Source: Nostoc sp. CHAB 5844 (GTDB lineage: Bacteria > Cyanobacteriota > Cyanobacteriia > Cyanobacteriales > Nostocaceae). Taken from it: a DNA stretch of 64,000 bases. Location of the stretch: the NCBI RefSeq assembly GCF_020829595.1, contig NZ_JAIVFW010000006.1, positions 1 to 64,000 on the forward strand. The letters run 5' to 3'. The notes beneath the pieces are model-generated. The model saw nothing but the letters and a program-made list of their open reading frames with translations, was not told the DNA's origin and did no database searches. Position numbers and translations under genes: made by a program. The number at the start of each line of letters is the position of its first letter. Positions within the stretch are counted from its first letter, which is position 1. Shown piece after piece: positions 12,193-21,147 of the stretch.

Positions 12193-12199
12193 ATCGCGG

Positions 12200-13459
12200 C
12201 TAAAAAAAAGTCATCACTCCTAAAATTTTATTGTCGTCTAGGATAGGAAAACCAAATGCTGAACGCAGTCCGGCGGCTACAGCGGTTGGAGATCGCTGTA
12301 AATCTCCATAGTCTAAAATATTTTTAATCCATAAAGGAGAACGTCTAGCCCAAATTTGACCAGGTAATCCCACGCTAGGAAGATATGTAGTCTGCCAAGT
12401 AATTGCTTTAAATTCACGCACAGATACAACTCGGCTTGTCCAAATTTCCACACATCTTAATACCGCATTTTCACTTTCTTCTGACACATTAGTACTAATA
12501 TATTCACTTGTTGTCCATAATTCCCCTACATCCCAATCTAAGCTTTGACAAATTGCTTGTAAAATTTCTGGCATTGCTTGTTTGATGCTTTGTGACTCTG
12601 AGAGAATCCGCGTAATAGCATATTGAGCATTATTACGCTGTTCTCGACGCTGACGACTCGTAATATCCCGACCAATGTAAATAATATCTTCTAAAACTTC
12701 ATTTTTTTTCTGCATGACTGCACAAGAAAAAGCTACTAGCACTTTTTCTCGTGTTTTTTTGCGACAAACTACTTCAAAATGCTGTAAATCTCGATTAATT
12801 TTACTGTAGTGATTAATAATTCTGAGTAATAAAAAATTATCATCAAATATCAAAGACATTGGTTGATTAATTAACTCTTCTTCTGAGAAATCAAACAACT
12901 TTTGCGCTGCCAGATTAACTTTCTTTATTTTTCCTGTATTCGTAGTTACTAATAAAGCATCAGCCATTGAACTGATAACTGTATCCATATAATTTTTATA
13001 TGCCACCAGTGTCATTGATAGCAGATTAGCAGCATTGTTGATTTTTAATAAATCTTGTTTTATTTTTATTTTTTCTGTAACATCTTCAATTAAAATCATC
13101 AATTTTCCGTCCGATGATTTTTCCCTTGGTTCTCTAATAATATATATATTTATATAGATATCTGGTTGATGCTCAAAAGTTCGTTTAACTGCTATTAATT
13201 CAAATATTTCTTGTTGACCTTGAATGATAGATTGTAAGATATCTTCTTTGCCAATAAATTCGGGAAAACCAATGCGAATATCTTTACCTAGCATTACCGC
13301 TTGTGGTTGAGATGCAAAGCGCTGTACTTGCTCAGATTTATCCAAAATACAGAAATGAACGTCTAGTTCTAAATATTCAAATTTGCGTAAAGTCGAATAT
13401 TTATTAAAAATCTGCTCTACTACCTCGTATTTCATTATATTCTTGAGTGAGTAATGCAA
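12200..13459 (-). CDS. PAS-PAS-GAF sensor protein (5' part of a frameshifted gene)
   Basis: 419 aa. The N-terminal part (about 20-135) looks like a PAS-like sensor, followed by a clear PAS domain at about 155-275 (MADALLVTTNTGKIKKVNLAAQKLF) and a GAF domain from about 295 (LQAICQSLDWDVGELW ... SAFGFPILDDNKILGVMTFF). The frame ends in the middle of the GAF strand at a run of eight T on the coding strand. With seven T it would read on as SRDVQQKDAD into the 11113-12192 part, giving one protein of roughly 780 aa. It probably starts at 13459 or at the ATG 8 codons further in. No kinase domain is present. Ligand unknown. Confidence 0.75.
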   Translation of the reverse strand: MHYSLKNIMKYEVVEQIFNKYSTLRKFEYLELDVHFCILDKSEQVQRFASQPQAVMLGKDIRIGFPEFIGKEDILQSIIQGQQEIFELIAVKRTFEHQPDIYINIYIIREPREKSSDGKLMILIEDVTEKIKIKQDLLKINNAANLLSMTLVAYKNYMDTVISSMADALLVTTNTGKIKKVNLAAQKLFDFSEEELINQPMSLIFDDNFLLLRIINHYSKINRDLQHFEVVCRKKTREKVLVAFSCAVMQKKNEVLEDIIYIGRDITSRQRREQRNNAQYAITRILSESQSIKQAMPEILQAICQSLDWDVGELWTTSEYISTNVSEESENAVLRCVEIWTSRVVSVREFKAITWQTTYLPSVGLPGQIWARRSPLWIKNILDYGDLQRSPTAVAAGLRSAFGFPILDDNKILGVMTFF

Positions 13460-13856
13460 TTATTTTGACAATGACTTTCAAGCGCCAGCAGAGATGCCAG
13501 TAAAAACTCAAAAAATAGCAAATTTTGCTAGATATAGCCGTAGCCAGATAGGTTAGGACATTCTAAAACGCTAAAACCAATTGACTGCAAGCCTTTCACT
13601 TTTGAACGCCAGTTGCTTCAAGTCGGGGAACCCGCCCAACGCACTGGCTCCTTTTGACTTTTGCTATAAATATATTTTTCGATATAAAACTAAATAAAAC
13701 TAAAGACTTTAGTCTGTAGTCTCAGAATTCACATTTCAGCACTGATTATAATTCTATAGGTTATTGATTCAAAAATTCACTCAAGCTTCAAAGTAATTAA
13801 AATTCAGTGTCAACATTGAAGTATTGAAACAAACAAATCTTGCTTTGAACAACATC
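13460..13856. other. Gene-free spacer with a copy of the dispersed repeat
   Basis: No gene seen. 13590-13655 contains blocks CCAGTTGCTTCAAGTC, GGGGAACCCGCCC and AACGCACTGGCTCC, shared with the repeats at 10.8 and 16.2 kb. The rest is AT-rich and should hold the promoter of the minus-strand sensor gene. Confidence 0.5.
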
Positions 13857-15122
13857 TTAAAAGCGACCATTCCCTTGAATAATATGCTTGACTGTCGTTA
13901 AAGTCTCCAAGCTAATAAATCCGCGACGATGGCCTTTTTGATTAGACATACCGAGAAATACTGAGTCTCCGCGTGAAGGGTTGCGAGAGAAACGCGGGGA
14001 AGTGTTGATGTAAGTAGAAGCGCTATTCACTCCTAAAGCAAATTGCCGACTTTCTTGATATGATTCAGTCACGATACAGTCAGCATGACCACTACTGTGT
14101 TGATTAATCCAAGCGATCGCACCTTCTAAGCTATCTACTAGTTTAAAGGCAACAGTCTTGGTTAAGTAGGGACTGCCCCATTCGCTTTCTTTGGCTAGTT
14201 GCAACTGGGGAAAAGCTTCGACTAACTCTGCATCACCTTTGATTTCAAAGCCTTTCTCCTTCAAACTATTCCACAGCACTGACAAAGATGATGGCATGGC
14301 TTGGCGGTGAATTAATACCTTTTCGATGGCATTAACGGGGTCTGGTTCGCTTTGATGGCTATCGAAAATCATCCAGCGTACCATCTCTAAGCTGCCATTT
14401 AGCGACCAATAAAGATAACAGTTGCCCATTGCGGACTTTAACACTGGGCAAGTTGCTTGGCGCATTACTTGTTGCACCAAGCTGGAACGTCCGTAGGGAA
14501 TGACCAAATTTATGTACTGATCTTGGGTAACTAAATCGCGCACAGAAGCACCATGTTCGGCTGTTACCAGTTCTACACAACCTGGTGTTAGTCCGACTTC
14601 TGCAACAGCATTTTGCAGTACCTCTGCGATTACTGTATTAGAATGACTGGCTTCTGTACTACCTTTGAGGATGATACTATTACCAGTTTTAATACACAAA
14701 CCTGCGGCGATCGCGCCTAAATCGGGAAACGCCTCATAAATAAAAGCAATCACTCCCAAAGCCATTAGTTGGGAGTAACTTTGAGAATCTTCTGGTTGAT
14801 AGTCAGCATTCCTCACTCGCCGCAGGGGATCTGACAGTTCACCCAAGCGTCGTAGTATTTCTACTGTGGTCTCTAGTCGTTTCGGGGTGAGTTTCAACCA
14901 GTCTAATATTAACTCTGGCACTGCCATTTCTTTACTGGCTTCTAAATCCAGAGTATTAGCTTCTAAAATATCATCAAAAGACTGTTCTAGAGCCTGTGCC
15001 ATCGCCAACACAGCACGGCTGCGGTCTATCCCCTTGGTCAACCCCAACTTCAGGGAAGCCTGATAAGCGCGTTTAGCGCTGTTCATCGGTTCGGGGTAAT
15101 CATGCAAAACTTCAACGGTCAT
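13857..15122 (-). CDS. proA: Glutamate-5-semialdehyde dehydrogenase paralogue lacking the catalytic Cys
   Basis: 421 aa, full length for ProA (gamma-glutamyl phosphate reductase, proline synthesis), and recognisable along its length: GVIAFIYEAFPDL near 123, GNSIILKGSTEASHSN near 147, and the end GFISLETLTTVKHIIQG. Where ProA has RPGVCNAAETLLV with the nucleophilic Cys, this protein has EPDPVNAIEKVLIH, so the Cys is Val263. The IPRGG phosphate loop reads IPYGRSS, and the FGLGAEIGIST segment reads FSRNPSRGDSVFLGMS. It is probably not an active reductase. The gene follows the zinc-ribbon membrane protein gene by 4 bases, so they are very likely co-transcribed. A second, true proA elsewhere in the genome is expected but cannot be seen here. 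Confidence 0.8.
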   Translation of the reverse strand: MTVEVLHDYPEPMNSAKRAYQASLKLGLTKGIDRSRAVLAMAQALEQSFDDILEANTLDLEASKEMAVPELILDWLKLTPKRLETTVEILRRLGELSDPLRRVRNADYQPEDSQSYSQLMALGVIAFIYEAFPDLGAIAAGLCIKTGNSIILKGSTEASHSNTVIAEVLQNAVAEVGLTPGCVELVTAEHGASVRDLVTQDQYINLVIPYGRSSLVQQVMRQATCPVLKSAMGNCYLYWSLNGSLEMVRWMIFDSHQSEPDPVNAIEKVLIHRQAMPSSLSVLWNSLKEKGFEIKGDAELVEAFPQLQLAKESEWGSPYLTKTVAFKLVDSLEGAIAWINQHSSGHADCIVTESYQESRQFALGVNSASTYINTSPRFSRNPSRGDSVFLGMSNQKGHRRGFISLETLTTVKHIIQGNGRF

Positions 15123-15126
15123 TGGG

Positions 15127-15534
15127 TTAACGTCGGTAAGTAAGCCAGACCATGAGTGCTGGCAGGATAGCTAATACCACTGCCACCATTGCCCAAGCAA
15201 TAATGCTGGAACCCTTGGCTAATTTCAATGCTAATGGCAACCAAATAATCACTAACACAAAAATAATGCCCAAAGCAATTGGCAGATAGCTTTCTCCCAA
15301 GCGTGGATGGACAACATGCCAACCGTTTCCCGTCCAGCGCCAAGCCCGCTTGTAGGGATAGGTGGTTGAAAGTTGTTCTAGGACATGCCCATTATCTTGT
15401 ACAACAAAGATTTGCTGACAGCGATCGCAGCCAAATGCTTCTGTAAGGGTAATCGGAACTAACCGTCCCCGACGACGACAGGGACAGGGATATTCCTGGT
15501 TAAAATCAATTTTTTCAGGTTTTTGAGGATGCAC
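15127..15534 (-). CDS. Conserved membrane protein with N-terminal zinc ribbon
   Basis: 135 aa. The N-terminus has CPCRRRG and, 18 residues on, CDRCQQIF: two Cys pairs that fit a zinc ribbon. Two hydrophobic helices follow at about 83-103 (YLPIALGIIFVLVIIWLPLAL) and 111-130 (SIIAWAMVAVVLAILPALMVW), and the protein ends TYRR, so the ribbon and tail probably face the cytoplasm. The function is not known to me. It ends 4 bases before proA, which suggests a joint job, perhaps anchoring the ProA-like protein at the membrane; that is inference. Confidence 0.7.
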   Translation of the reverse strand: MHPQKPEKIDFNQEYPCPCRRRGRLVPITLTEAFGCDRCQQIFVVQDNGHVLEQLSTTYPYKRAWRWTGNGWHVVHPRLGESYLPIALGIIFVLVIIWLPLALKLAKGSSIIAWAMVAVVLAILPALMVWLTYRR

Positions 15535-15678
15535 AAGCGTTCTACTAACTTGAGCGTGTTTTTCATAACTTGGAGATTTCCCTTCCCTGCTGAATGCGTT
15601 GGGAATGGGGTTATCTCGCCATCAACTGTTTCTATAAATAGCGAAGTCAGGCAAATACTGCCATGCTTGACAACAGCA

Positions 15679-15807
15679 TCAATCGCCAATTTTCCGAAAA
15701 TGGGTATGTTGGTCTGTTGTCTTGTGCTGTAGCTGGCAATCTTGTTTAAGGATTTCTAGCTTTTCATCGGTGGTTTTCCAAGTGATGTAGTCCAGTTTTT
15801 TAGTCAT
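15679..15807 (-). CDS. Small ORF, unrecognised, possible gene remnant
   Basis: 42 codons from ATG 15807 (MTKKLDYITWKTTDEKLEIL...), quite charged and plausible as the start of a protein. Just after its stop a different frame continues coding-like sequence (AIDAVVKHGSICLTSLFIET...) down to about 15535, so this may be one frameshifted gene. No family recognised. The remaining bases up to the tRNA at 16013 show no gene. Confidence 0.25.
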   Translation of the reverse strand: MTKKLDYITWKTTDEKLEILKQDCQLQHKTTDQHTHFRKIGD

Positions 15808-16012
15808 TTATTGTGCTTACATATCTAATACAATTCTAAGCTTACGCCGCAACTACTCCGAAAACAAACAGTTTGGAAGGGCTGCGTTTACAAGCCAGGA
15901 ATTTATTAGGAACACTTACTAAATTCTACCTACCAAGCATGAGACAGAAAGCAGGAGAGTTTTTCGCCTCACGCTCTGTTTTTTTGATTGAATATTCCTT
16001 TTACTTTTCAAA

Positions 16013-16084
16013 AGCGGGTAACGCGATTCGAACGCGCGACATCAACCTTGGCAAGGTTGCGCTCTACCACTGAGCTATACCCGC
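16013..16084 (-). tRNA. tRNA-Gly (GCC anticodon)
   Basis: 72 nt on the minus strand, GCGGGTATAGCTCAGTGG at the 5' end, closing with ACCCGC plus discriminator T. The 7-bp acceptor stem pairs GCGGGTA with TACCCGC. The anticodon stem is CAACC/GGTTG with loop CTTGCCAAG giving anticodon GCC, and the T-arm contains the GTTCGAATC loop. The 3' CCA is not encoded and would be added by the CCA enzyme; a candidate is encoded nearby at 17543. Confidence 0.96.
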
Positions 16085-16140
16085 AAACTTCACATTATTC
16101 ATATTCTCAAATATATTTTGATTTGTCAACCCCTAAATTT

Positions 16141-16350
16141 TAGTCAATAGTCAATAGTCATTTGTCCTTTGTCATTAAGCCATTGACTATTGACCCTTCG
16201 GGTTCGCCAGTTGCGCGGCTGTCGGGAAACCCGACGACAGTCGCTTCAAGTCGAGCCACTGCGAACCCGAAGGGGGGTTCCCCCCGTTGTAGCAAGTGGC
16301 GTGGCAAAGCCGCCCACAGCGCTGTCTCCCCAACGCACTGGCTCACCATT
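16141..16350. repeat. Heptamer repeats plus dispersed GC-rich repeat
   Basis: AGTCAATAGTCAATAGTCAT and related heptamers (GACTATT, ATTTGTC, CTTTGTC) at 16141-16195 are followed by a GC-rich block (CCTTCGGGTTCGCCAGTTGC, GTCGGGAAACCCGACGAC, GGGGGGTTCCCCCC, CCCAACGCACTGGCTCACC). More heptamers (TTGACTCTTGACTACTGACC) run into the 3' end of ribH. This is the most complete copy of the dispersed repeat in the window. Confidence 0.8.
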
Positions 16351-16359
16351 GACTCTTGA

Positions 16360-16917
16360 CTACTGACCGTTGACTATTGCATCTTGATCGTGAGCAGCTG
16401 GTAACGATTGGGGATTTAAAGTGTACGACTCTGTGAGATTAGAGCGTAATTTCCGCATGAGACTCGCCATTTCTAAGGCGTTCATAGCATAGTCCCAGCC
16501 ATGATTAGCTTTAATACCTGCCCGTTCTAGGGCTTGTTGCATTGTGTCTACTGTCAAAATGCCAAAAATCACCGGGACTCCTGTTTGAAAGCTGGCTGCG
16601 GCAATACCTTTAGCTACTTCCGAAGATACGTAATCAAAATGGGGCGTTTGTCCTCGGATAACTGCGCCTAAACAAATGATCGCATCATAACGCTGGGAAA
16701 GTGCTAGTTGACGTGCAACAATTGGCACTTCAAAACTTCCTGGAACCCAAACATAATCCACTTGATTACCGTGCGGGTTGGGGTCTACACCATGACGTTT
16801 TAAGCAATCTTGACATCCTTCCAGCAGCTTTGCAGTAACAAGGTCATTAAATCGACCAATAACCAGTGCGAAACGCAAGGGTTCAGTTTGAGTAAAAGTT
16901 CCCTCAAAAACTGCCAT
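16360..16917 (-). CDS. ribH: 6,7-dimethyl-8-ribityllumazine synthase
   Basis: 185 aa. RibH condenses 5-amino-6-ribitylaminouracil with dihydroxybutanone phosphate, the penultimate riboflavin step, and normally assembles as an icosahedral shell. Seen: [18 protein letters not shown] (substrate loop), [15 protein letters not shown], the catalytic His region [16 protein letters not shown], and [22 protein letters not shown]. The last 25 or so residues (after NLTESYTLN) extend past the usual end, and the final [11 protein letters not shown] is encoded by the start of the heptamer repeat cluster. Separated from psbZ by a strong terminator, so it is probably transcribed on its own. Confidence 0.94.
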   Translation of the reverse strand: MAVFEGTFTQTEPLRFALVIGRFNDLVTAKLLEGCQDCLKRHGVDPNPHGNQVDYVWVPGSFEVPIVARQLALSQRYDAIICLGAVIRGQTPHFDYVSSEVAKGIAAASFQTGVPVIFGILTVDTMQQALERAGIKANHGWDYAMNALEMASLMRKLRSNLTESYTLNPQSLPAAHDQDAIVNGQ

Positions 16918-17114
16918 GACTGCCTCTTAATCAACTATACTCTTGCCAATATACATTCCTTCTTTGCCGATGGCTGAGATGAAGCGCACAATATAAAGCA
17001 CAATTCAGGAGTCAGAATTCAGAATTCAAAATAAGAATCTTCTCTATGCGTGGGTTTGAGACTTAAATCGTACTTCACGCTTCTTGAAATCTGCTGTATC
17101 TACCAAAAATAAGG

Positions 17115-17144
17115 AAAAAGGTAAATAAAGCAATTTACCTTTTT
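17115..17144 (-). terminator. Strong intrinsic terminator downstream of psbZ
   Basis: AAAAAGGTAAAT and ATTTACCTTTTT form a perfect 12-bp stem with a 6-base loop. On the minus strand the stem ends in a T run followed by CC. It lies 52 bases after the psbZ stop and about 200 bases before ribH, so it should separate the two transcripts. Confidence 0.75.
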
Positions 17145-17195
17145 CTTTTGCTATCAGCTTTATGCTATTTTCTTAGACTATTGTCAAGCGATCGC

Positions 17196-17384
17196 CTAGA
17201 CTACAAAAAAGTTTAATATACCAACCAACAGTACTAAGGCAATCCAGACTCCAGAACCCAGCCATAATAATCTTTTCGATTCTACCCAGTTTTGGGGAGT
17301 GGCATAGGCAACAGGAACGCCAACAACCAAGACAAAAGACATCAAAACGAGAGCTATTAAAGCGAACTGGAATATAATGAACAT
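17196..17384 (-). CDS. psbZ: Photosystem II protein PsbZ (Ycf9)
   Basis: 62 aa from ATG 17384, exactly the usual PsbZ length; a GGGAGAAG ribosome-binding motif lies just upstream, so the longer in-frame start at 17399 is unlikely. Two membrane helices (about 4-25 and 38-60) flank the conserved loop [22 protein letters not shown]. PsbZ sits at the edge of the PSII core and supports PSII-antenna contacts. It is divergent from the CCA-enzyme gene, with heptamer repeats between them. Confidence 0.95.
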   Translation of the reverse strand: MFIIFQFALIALVLMSFVLVVGVPVAYATPQNWVESKRLLWLGSGVWIALVLLVGILNFFVV

Positions 17385-17484
17385 TTTTACTTCTCCCAAG
17401 ACAGCGTAATACTAAAGATAGAATATCCTAAAGGGCGACACTGACAGTTTTTCCTTATTTGTTAACCTATCAGAAATTGCTACA

Positions 17485-17542
17485 CTTTGGTCATTTGTCC
17501 TTTGTTTCAGCACGAATGACTAATGACCAATGACTCTTGACT
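17485..17542. repeat. Heptamer-type repeats in front of the CCA-enzyme start
   Basis: TTTGGTCATTTGTCCTTTG followed by AATGACTAATGACCAATGAC and TCTTGACTATGG: degenerate 7-bp units of the kind also seen at 16.14, 23.38 and 58.31 kb. The last unit overlaps the ATG at 17543. Confidence 0.6.
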
Positions 17543-20248
17543 ATGGACTTAATTCTTTGCCACACAACAGCTGATTTTGATGCCCTGGGGGCAGCGGTAG
17601 GTCTGACGTGCTTGCTACCAGGAAGTAAGATAGTGTTAACAGGTGGCGCACATCCACCTGTAAGAGATTTTTTGGCGTTACATCGGGATGAGTATCCACT
17701 AATTGAACGACGTTCAGTGAATCCGCAAACAATTCGTTCGATTACTGTAGTGGATGCACAACACCGCGATCGCTTGGGTAAAGCTGCTGAATGGTTAGAC
17801 TTATCCAGTGTGAAAGAAATTGTAGTTTATGACCATCACTTAGGGCAAGAGAGCGATATTCCAGCGACGCAGTTTCATATTGCACCCGTAGGAGCCACCA
17901 CAACCTTAATGGTGGAACAGTTACAACAACAGCAAATTACCCTCACACCAGCTCAAGCGACAGTCATGGCTTTGGGTATCCATGTTGACACAGGTTCATT
18001 AACTTATGAACAAGCCACAGCACAGGATGCTTTAGCTTTGGCTTGGTTAATGCAGCAAGGAGCCAGTTTAACAGTAATTTCTACTTACCGTGACCCTGGT
18101 TTATCGCCGCAATTGCAACAGCTATTAACGACAGCCCTGCAAGAGTTGGAATATCTTTGCTTACGCGGTTATACAATTGCTTGGGTAACTTTAAAAACTG
18201 GTGAATTTGTCCCAGGGTTATCGAGTTTAGCGTCACAACTGGTAGAGTTAAGCGAAATTGATGCTTTACTGTTAGCTAATGAATATCCATTAGGGGAAGA
18301 TGATTCACGATTAACTGTAATTGGGCGATCGCAAATTCCTGGTGTCAATCTTAACTTATTATTCCAACCCTACGGCGGTGGTGGACATTCCCAAGCCGCA
18401 TCACTCAACCTGCGCGGAGTTGATGCACAAGCAACCTTAGAACAACTTTTAGATGGCGTAAAAGCCTCCATTCCTCATCCCCTCACCGCCAGAGATTTAA
18501 TGTCCTCCCCAGTCCGCACCATTCGCCCCGACACCACCATTGAAGAAGCACAGCGGATTTTATTACGTTACGGACATTCTGGTTTATCTGTAGTTGATAC
18601 TCAAGGACAGTTGGTAGGCATTATTTCCCGACGAGATTTGGATATCGCCTTCCACCACGGCTTTAGTCATGCCCCAGTCAAAGGCTACATGACTACCAAT
18701 CTCAAAACCATCACCCCAGATACTACCCTGCCACAAATCGAGTCACTCATGGTGACATACGATATTGGACGTTTGCCAGTATTGGAAGACGGGCAATTAG
18801 TTGGTATCGTCACTCGTACCGATGTCCTGCGGGAACTACATCAAAACAGTGACGAGTTTAAAGGTGCAAATCCTCAACACTCAAAATTCAGCACTCAGCA
18901 CTCAACACTCACCACTAACTTACAATCACGCCTTGCACCTCAACTGTGGCAATTACTCACCATAGCATCCCAAGAAGCAGAAAAACGCGGTTGGCATCTT
19001 TATCTCGTCGGTGGTGCTGTACGGGACTTGCTGTTAGTCCAAACCGCCGACAAATTAATGATTAAAGATATTGATTTAGTCGTAGATGGTTTTCACAAAT
19101 CAGCAGATGTTGGTGCTGGGGTAGAACTAGCAAAAGCCTTGCAAGCAATTTACCCAGCCGCACGTTTAGAAATTCATGGCGCTTTTCAAACAGCGGCTTT
19201 ATTATGGCACAAAGATCCAGAGTTAGATTCATTGTGGGTAGATATTGCTACTGCTAGAACAGAATTTTATCCTTACCCAGCAGCTAACCCAGAAGTTGAG
19301 GCGAGTTCTATTCGCCAAGACTTGTATCGCCGAGATTTTACTATCAACGCAATGGCGCTGCGGCTAACTTCCCCCCGCGCCGGAGAATTACTCGATTTCT
19401 TTGGCGGGTTAGTTGATTTACAAGCAAAGCAAATTCGGGTTTTACACGCCAACAGTTTTATTGAAGATCCTACTCGGATTTATCGCGGTGTGCGCTTTGC
19501 CGTCCGCTTCGGATTTCAATTTGAACCACAGACAGAACAGTATATCCGCTATGCAATTAATAGTGGTGTTTACGATCGCACTGCTCAAAATAATAGCAGA
19601 ACCCCAGCCCTGCAAACGCGGCTAAAAACCGAATTAAAACATATCTTAGAAGCCTCTTACTGGAAATCAGCTTTGCAATTACTCGATAACTTGCAGGCTT
19701 TGCAGTGCATTCATCCTACTCTCACCTTAGATGCAGAACTGTTACGCCAACTGCGGTTGTTAGAACGCTGTCTGCAAAAATTTGATTCCCAACCAACGCT
19801 TATTCACTGGCAAATGCGCTTAGAAGCTTTAATTGCCCAGCTAGCACCAATATATAGGGCAAAAGTAGCACAAAATCTGCAATTACAAGAAGATAGCATT
19901 CAACGGTTGCAAAACCTAGCCCCAGCCCAAGCAGAAGTAACAGAATCTTTGCCGCAGTCTCAACGTTCCAGTCAAGTAGTGCAGTTGCTGAAAAAGTATG
20001 ACTTGCCAACGCTAATTTTAATCGCCTTGCAAAGTGAGCGATCGCTCAGAAGACAAATCTGGCATTACTTAACAGTATTGGCTCACATCCAACCAATTTT
20101 AAACGGTAATGACCTGAAGAAATTAGGCTACAAACCAGGCCCCCAATATCGTCAAATCCTTGATGATATTCTTGCCGCCACCTTAGATGAAGTAATTAAA
20201 AATAGGACAGAAGCAGAACAATTTTTAAGTACAAATTATTCCAAATAA
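17543..20248 (+). CDS. DHH-CBS-tRNA nucleotidyltransferase fusion
   Basis: 901 aa from ATG 17543. In order: a DHH phosphoesterase domain (about 1-210: DFDALGAA, VVYDHHLG, HVDTGSLTY), DHHA1 (about 215-310, GGGGHSQAAS), two CBS domains (about 316-435), and a class II nucleotidyltransferase/poly(A)-polymerase domain from about 470 (LVGGAVRDLLL, IKDIDLVVDG with the metal Asps, RRDFTINAMAL, EDPTRIYRGVRFAVRFGF). Cyanobacteria use this fusion as a tRNA CCA- or A-adding enzyme; which activity it has cannot be told here. Between CBS2 and the NTase domain (about residues 443-463) the linker is encoded by repeat-like units (caacactcaaaattcagcac), a repeat that has entered the gene in frame. Confidence 0.9.
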   Translation: MDLILCHTTADFDALGAAVGLTCLLPGSKIVLTGGAHPPVRDFLALHRDEYPLIERRSVNPQTIRSITVVDAQHRDRLGKAAEWLDLSSVKEIVVYDHHLGQESDIPATQFHIAPVGATTTLMVEQLQQQQITLTPAQATVMALGIHVDTGSLTYEQATAQDALALAWLMQQGASLTVISTYRDPGLSPQLQQLLTTALQELEYLCLRGYTIAWVTLKTGEFVPGLSSLASQLVELSEIDALLLANEYPLGEDDSRLTVIGRSQIPGVNLNLLFQPYGGGGHSQAASLNLRGVDAQATLEQLLDGVKASIPHPLTARDLMSSPVRTIRPDTTIEEAQRILLRYGHSGLSVVDTQGQLVGIISRRDLDIAFHHGFSHAPVKGYMTTNLKTITPDTTLPQIESLMVTYDIGRLPVLEDGQLVGIVTRTDVLRELHQNSDEFKGANPQHSKFSTQHSTLTTNLQSRLAPQLWQLLTIASQEAEKRGWHLYLVGGAVRDLLLVQTADKLMIKDIDLVVDGFHKSADVGAGVELAKALQAIYPAARLEIHGAFQTAALLWHKDPELDSLWVDIATARTEFYPYPAANPEVEASSIRQDLYRRDFTINAMALRLTSPRAGELLDFFGGLVDLQAKQIRVLHANSFIEDPTRIYRGVRFAVRFGFQFEPQTEQYIRYAINSGVYDRTAQNNSRTPALQTRLKTELKHILEASYWKSALQLLDNLQALQCIHPTLTLDAELLRQLRLLERCLQKFDSQPTLIHWQMRLEALIAQLAPIYRAKVAQNLQLQEDSIQRLQNLAPAQAEVTESLPQSQRSSQVVQLLKKYDLPTLILIALQSERSLRRQIWHYLTVLAHIQPILNGNDLKKLGYKPGPQYRQILDDILAATLDEVIKNRTEAEQFLSTNYSK

Positions 20249-20259
20249 CTAGTTATTTC

Positions 20260-21147
20260 CTATTTTTCAATTTTATCCTCCCCTCTGAGTAACTTGCCTA
20301 ACTGCCATTGCCATTGATAAGCTAAATCATCGGCTGAACGAATTTGTATAGTGGCTTGTAACGCTTGCTGAGTATAGATTTTAGCTTTATCTTCTTGGTT
20401 GATTTTTCCATATAATTTCCCCAGACTACCAAGAGCAGAAGAAAGCGATCGCCAATCTTCAACAGAGGTTGCTTCTTGAATCGCACTTTTCAACAACGAA
20501 ATAGCTTCAGAGCGATTGTCTAGCTTTATGATCTAAACTTTGATTTTGGCATAGAGAGCCGCCGGACTGGGGGATAATTGAGCCAGAAATTTCAGAGATT
20601 CCCGAATCGGAGATAATAACTGCTCGGCTGCTTCCCATTGTTGCTGATCGATGAGTAAATTCCGTTGATTGAGTAGAGCTTGAATTTTGACTAGAGGTGA
20701 AGTAGCGATCGCGGCTTGTTGATAAGCTACTAAAGCTTCTTGTGTGTAAATATTTGCCTTGTTAGTATCTTTAAAAGTTTCTTCTCTTTTCGCCAAGGCG
20801 CGGTTTGTGTTACCCAAATTCAGCCAGACTTTACTGATATCTTGGGGTGACTTCCACCGTTGAGCAATTTCTAAACTGGCTTGATTGAGGTAATTTTTTT
20901 GAGATGCAAAAGCGATCGCCGCCTGTCGCCAAACCTGAACTGCTTCGGTAAACTTTCCTGATTGATAAAGTTGATTAGCTTGCTGAACTAGGAATGAAGT
21001 ATCTTGGGGAGATTGAGCAAGGGCTTTTGTTAAGGAAATTTGAGCAACAATAGACGGCAATCCTATTGAAAGGATACAGACGCAAACAGCTAAAATTAAC
21101 AGAAGCATCAAGATAGCACCTCCAAATCGATCACTCTGATCAGCCAA
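20260..21147 (-). pseudogene. TPR protein remnant (N-terminal part of a CHAT-type protein)
   Basis: One frame runs from TTG 21147 to 20260, interrupted by an in-frame TAG at 20533-20535. The first part (204 aa) has a membrane anchor or signal at about 9-36 and TPR-like repeats (QANQLYQSGKFTEAVQVWRQAA). After the TAG the frame continues as LDNRSEAISLLKSAIQEA, then a repeat ending AYQWQWQLGKLLRGE. This layout is the N-terminal half of cyanobacterial TPR-CHAT proteins, but no CHAT peptidase domain follows. Stop plus truncation indicate a pseudogene. The two halves might be annotated elsewhere as two small genes (20533-21147 and 20260-20496). Confidence 0.75.

Noticed and set aside
16158-16359. 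Overlapping small frames on both strands between the tRNA and ribH
   Set aside because: They lie wholly in repeat DNA and have no ribosome-binding site or protein-like sequence.
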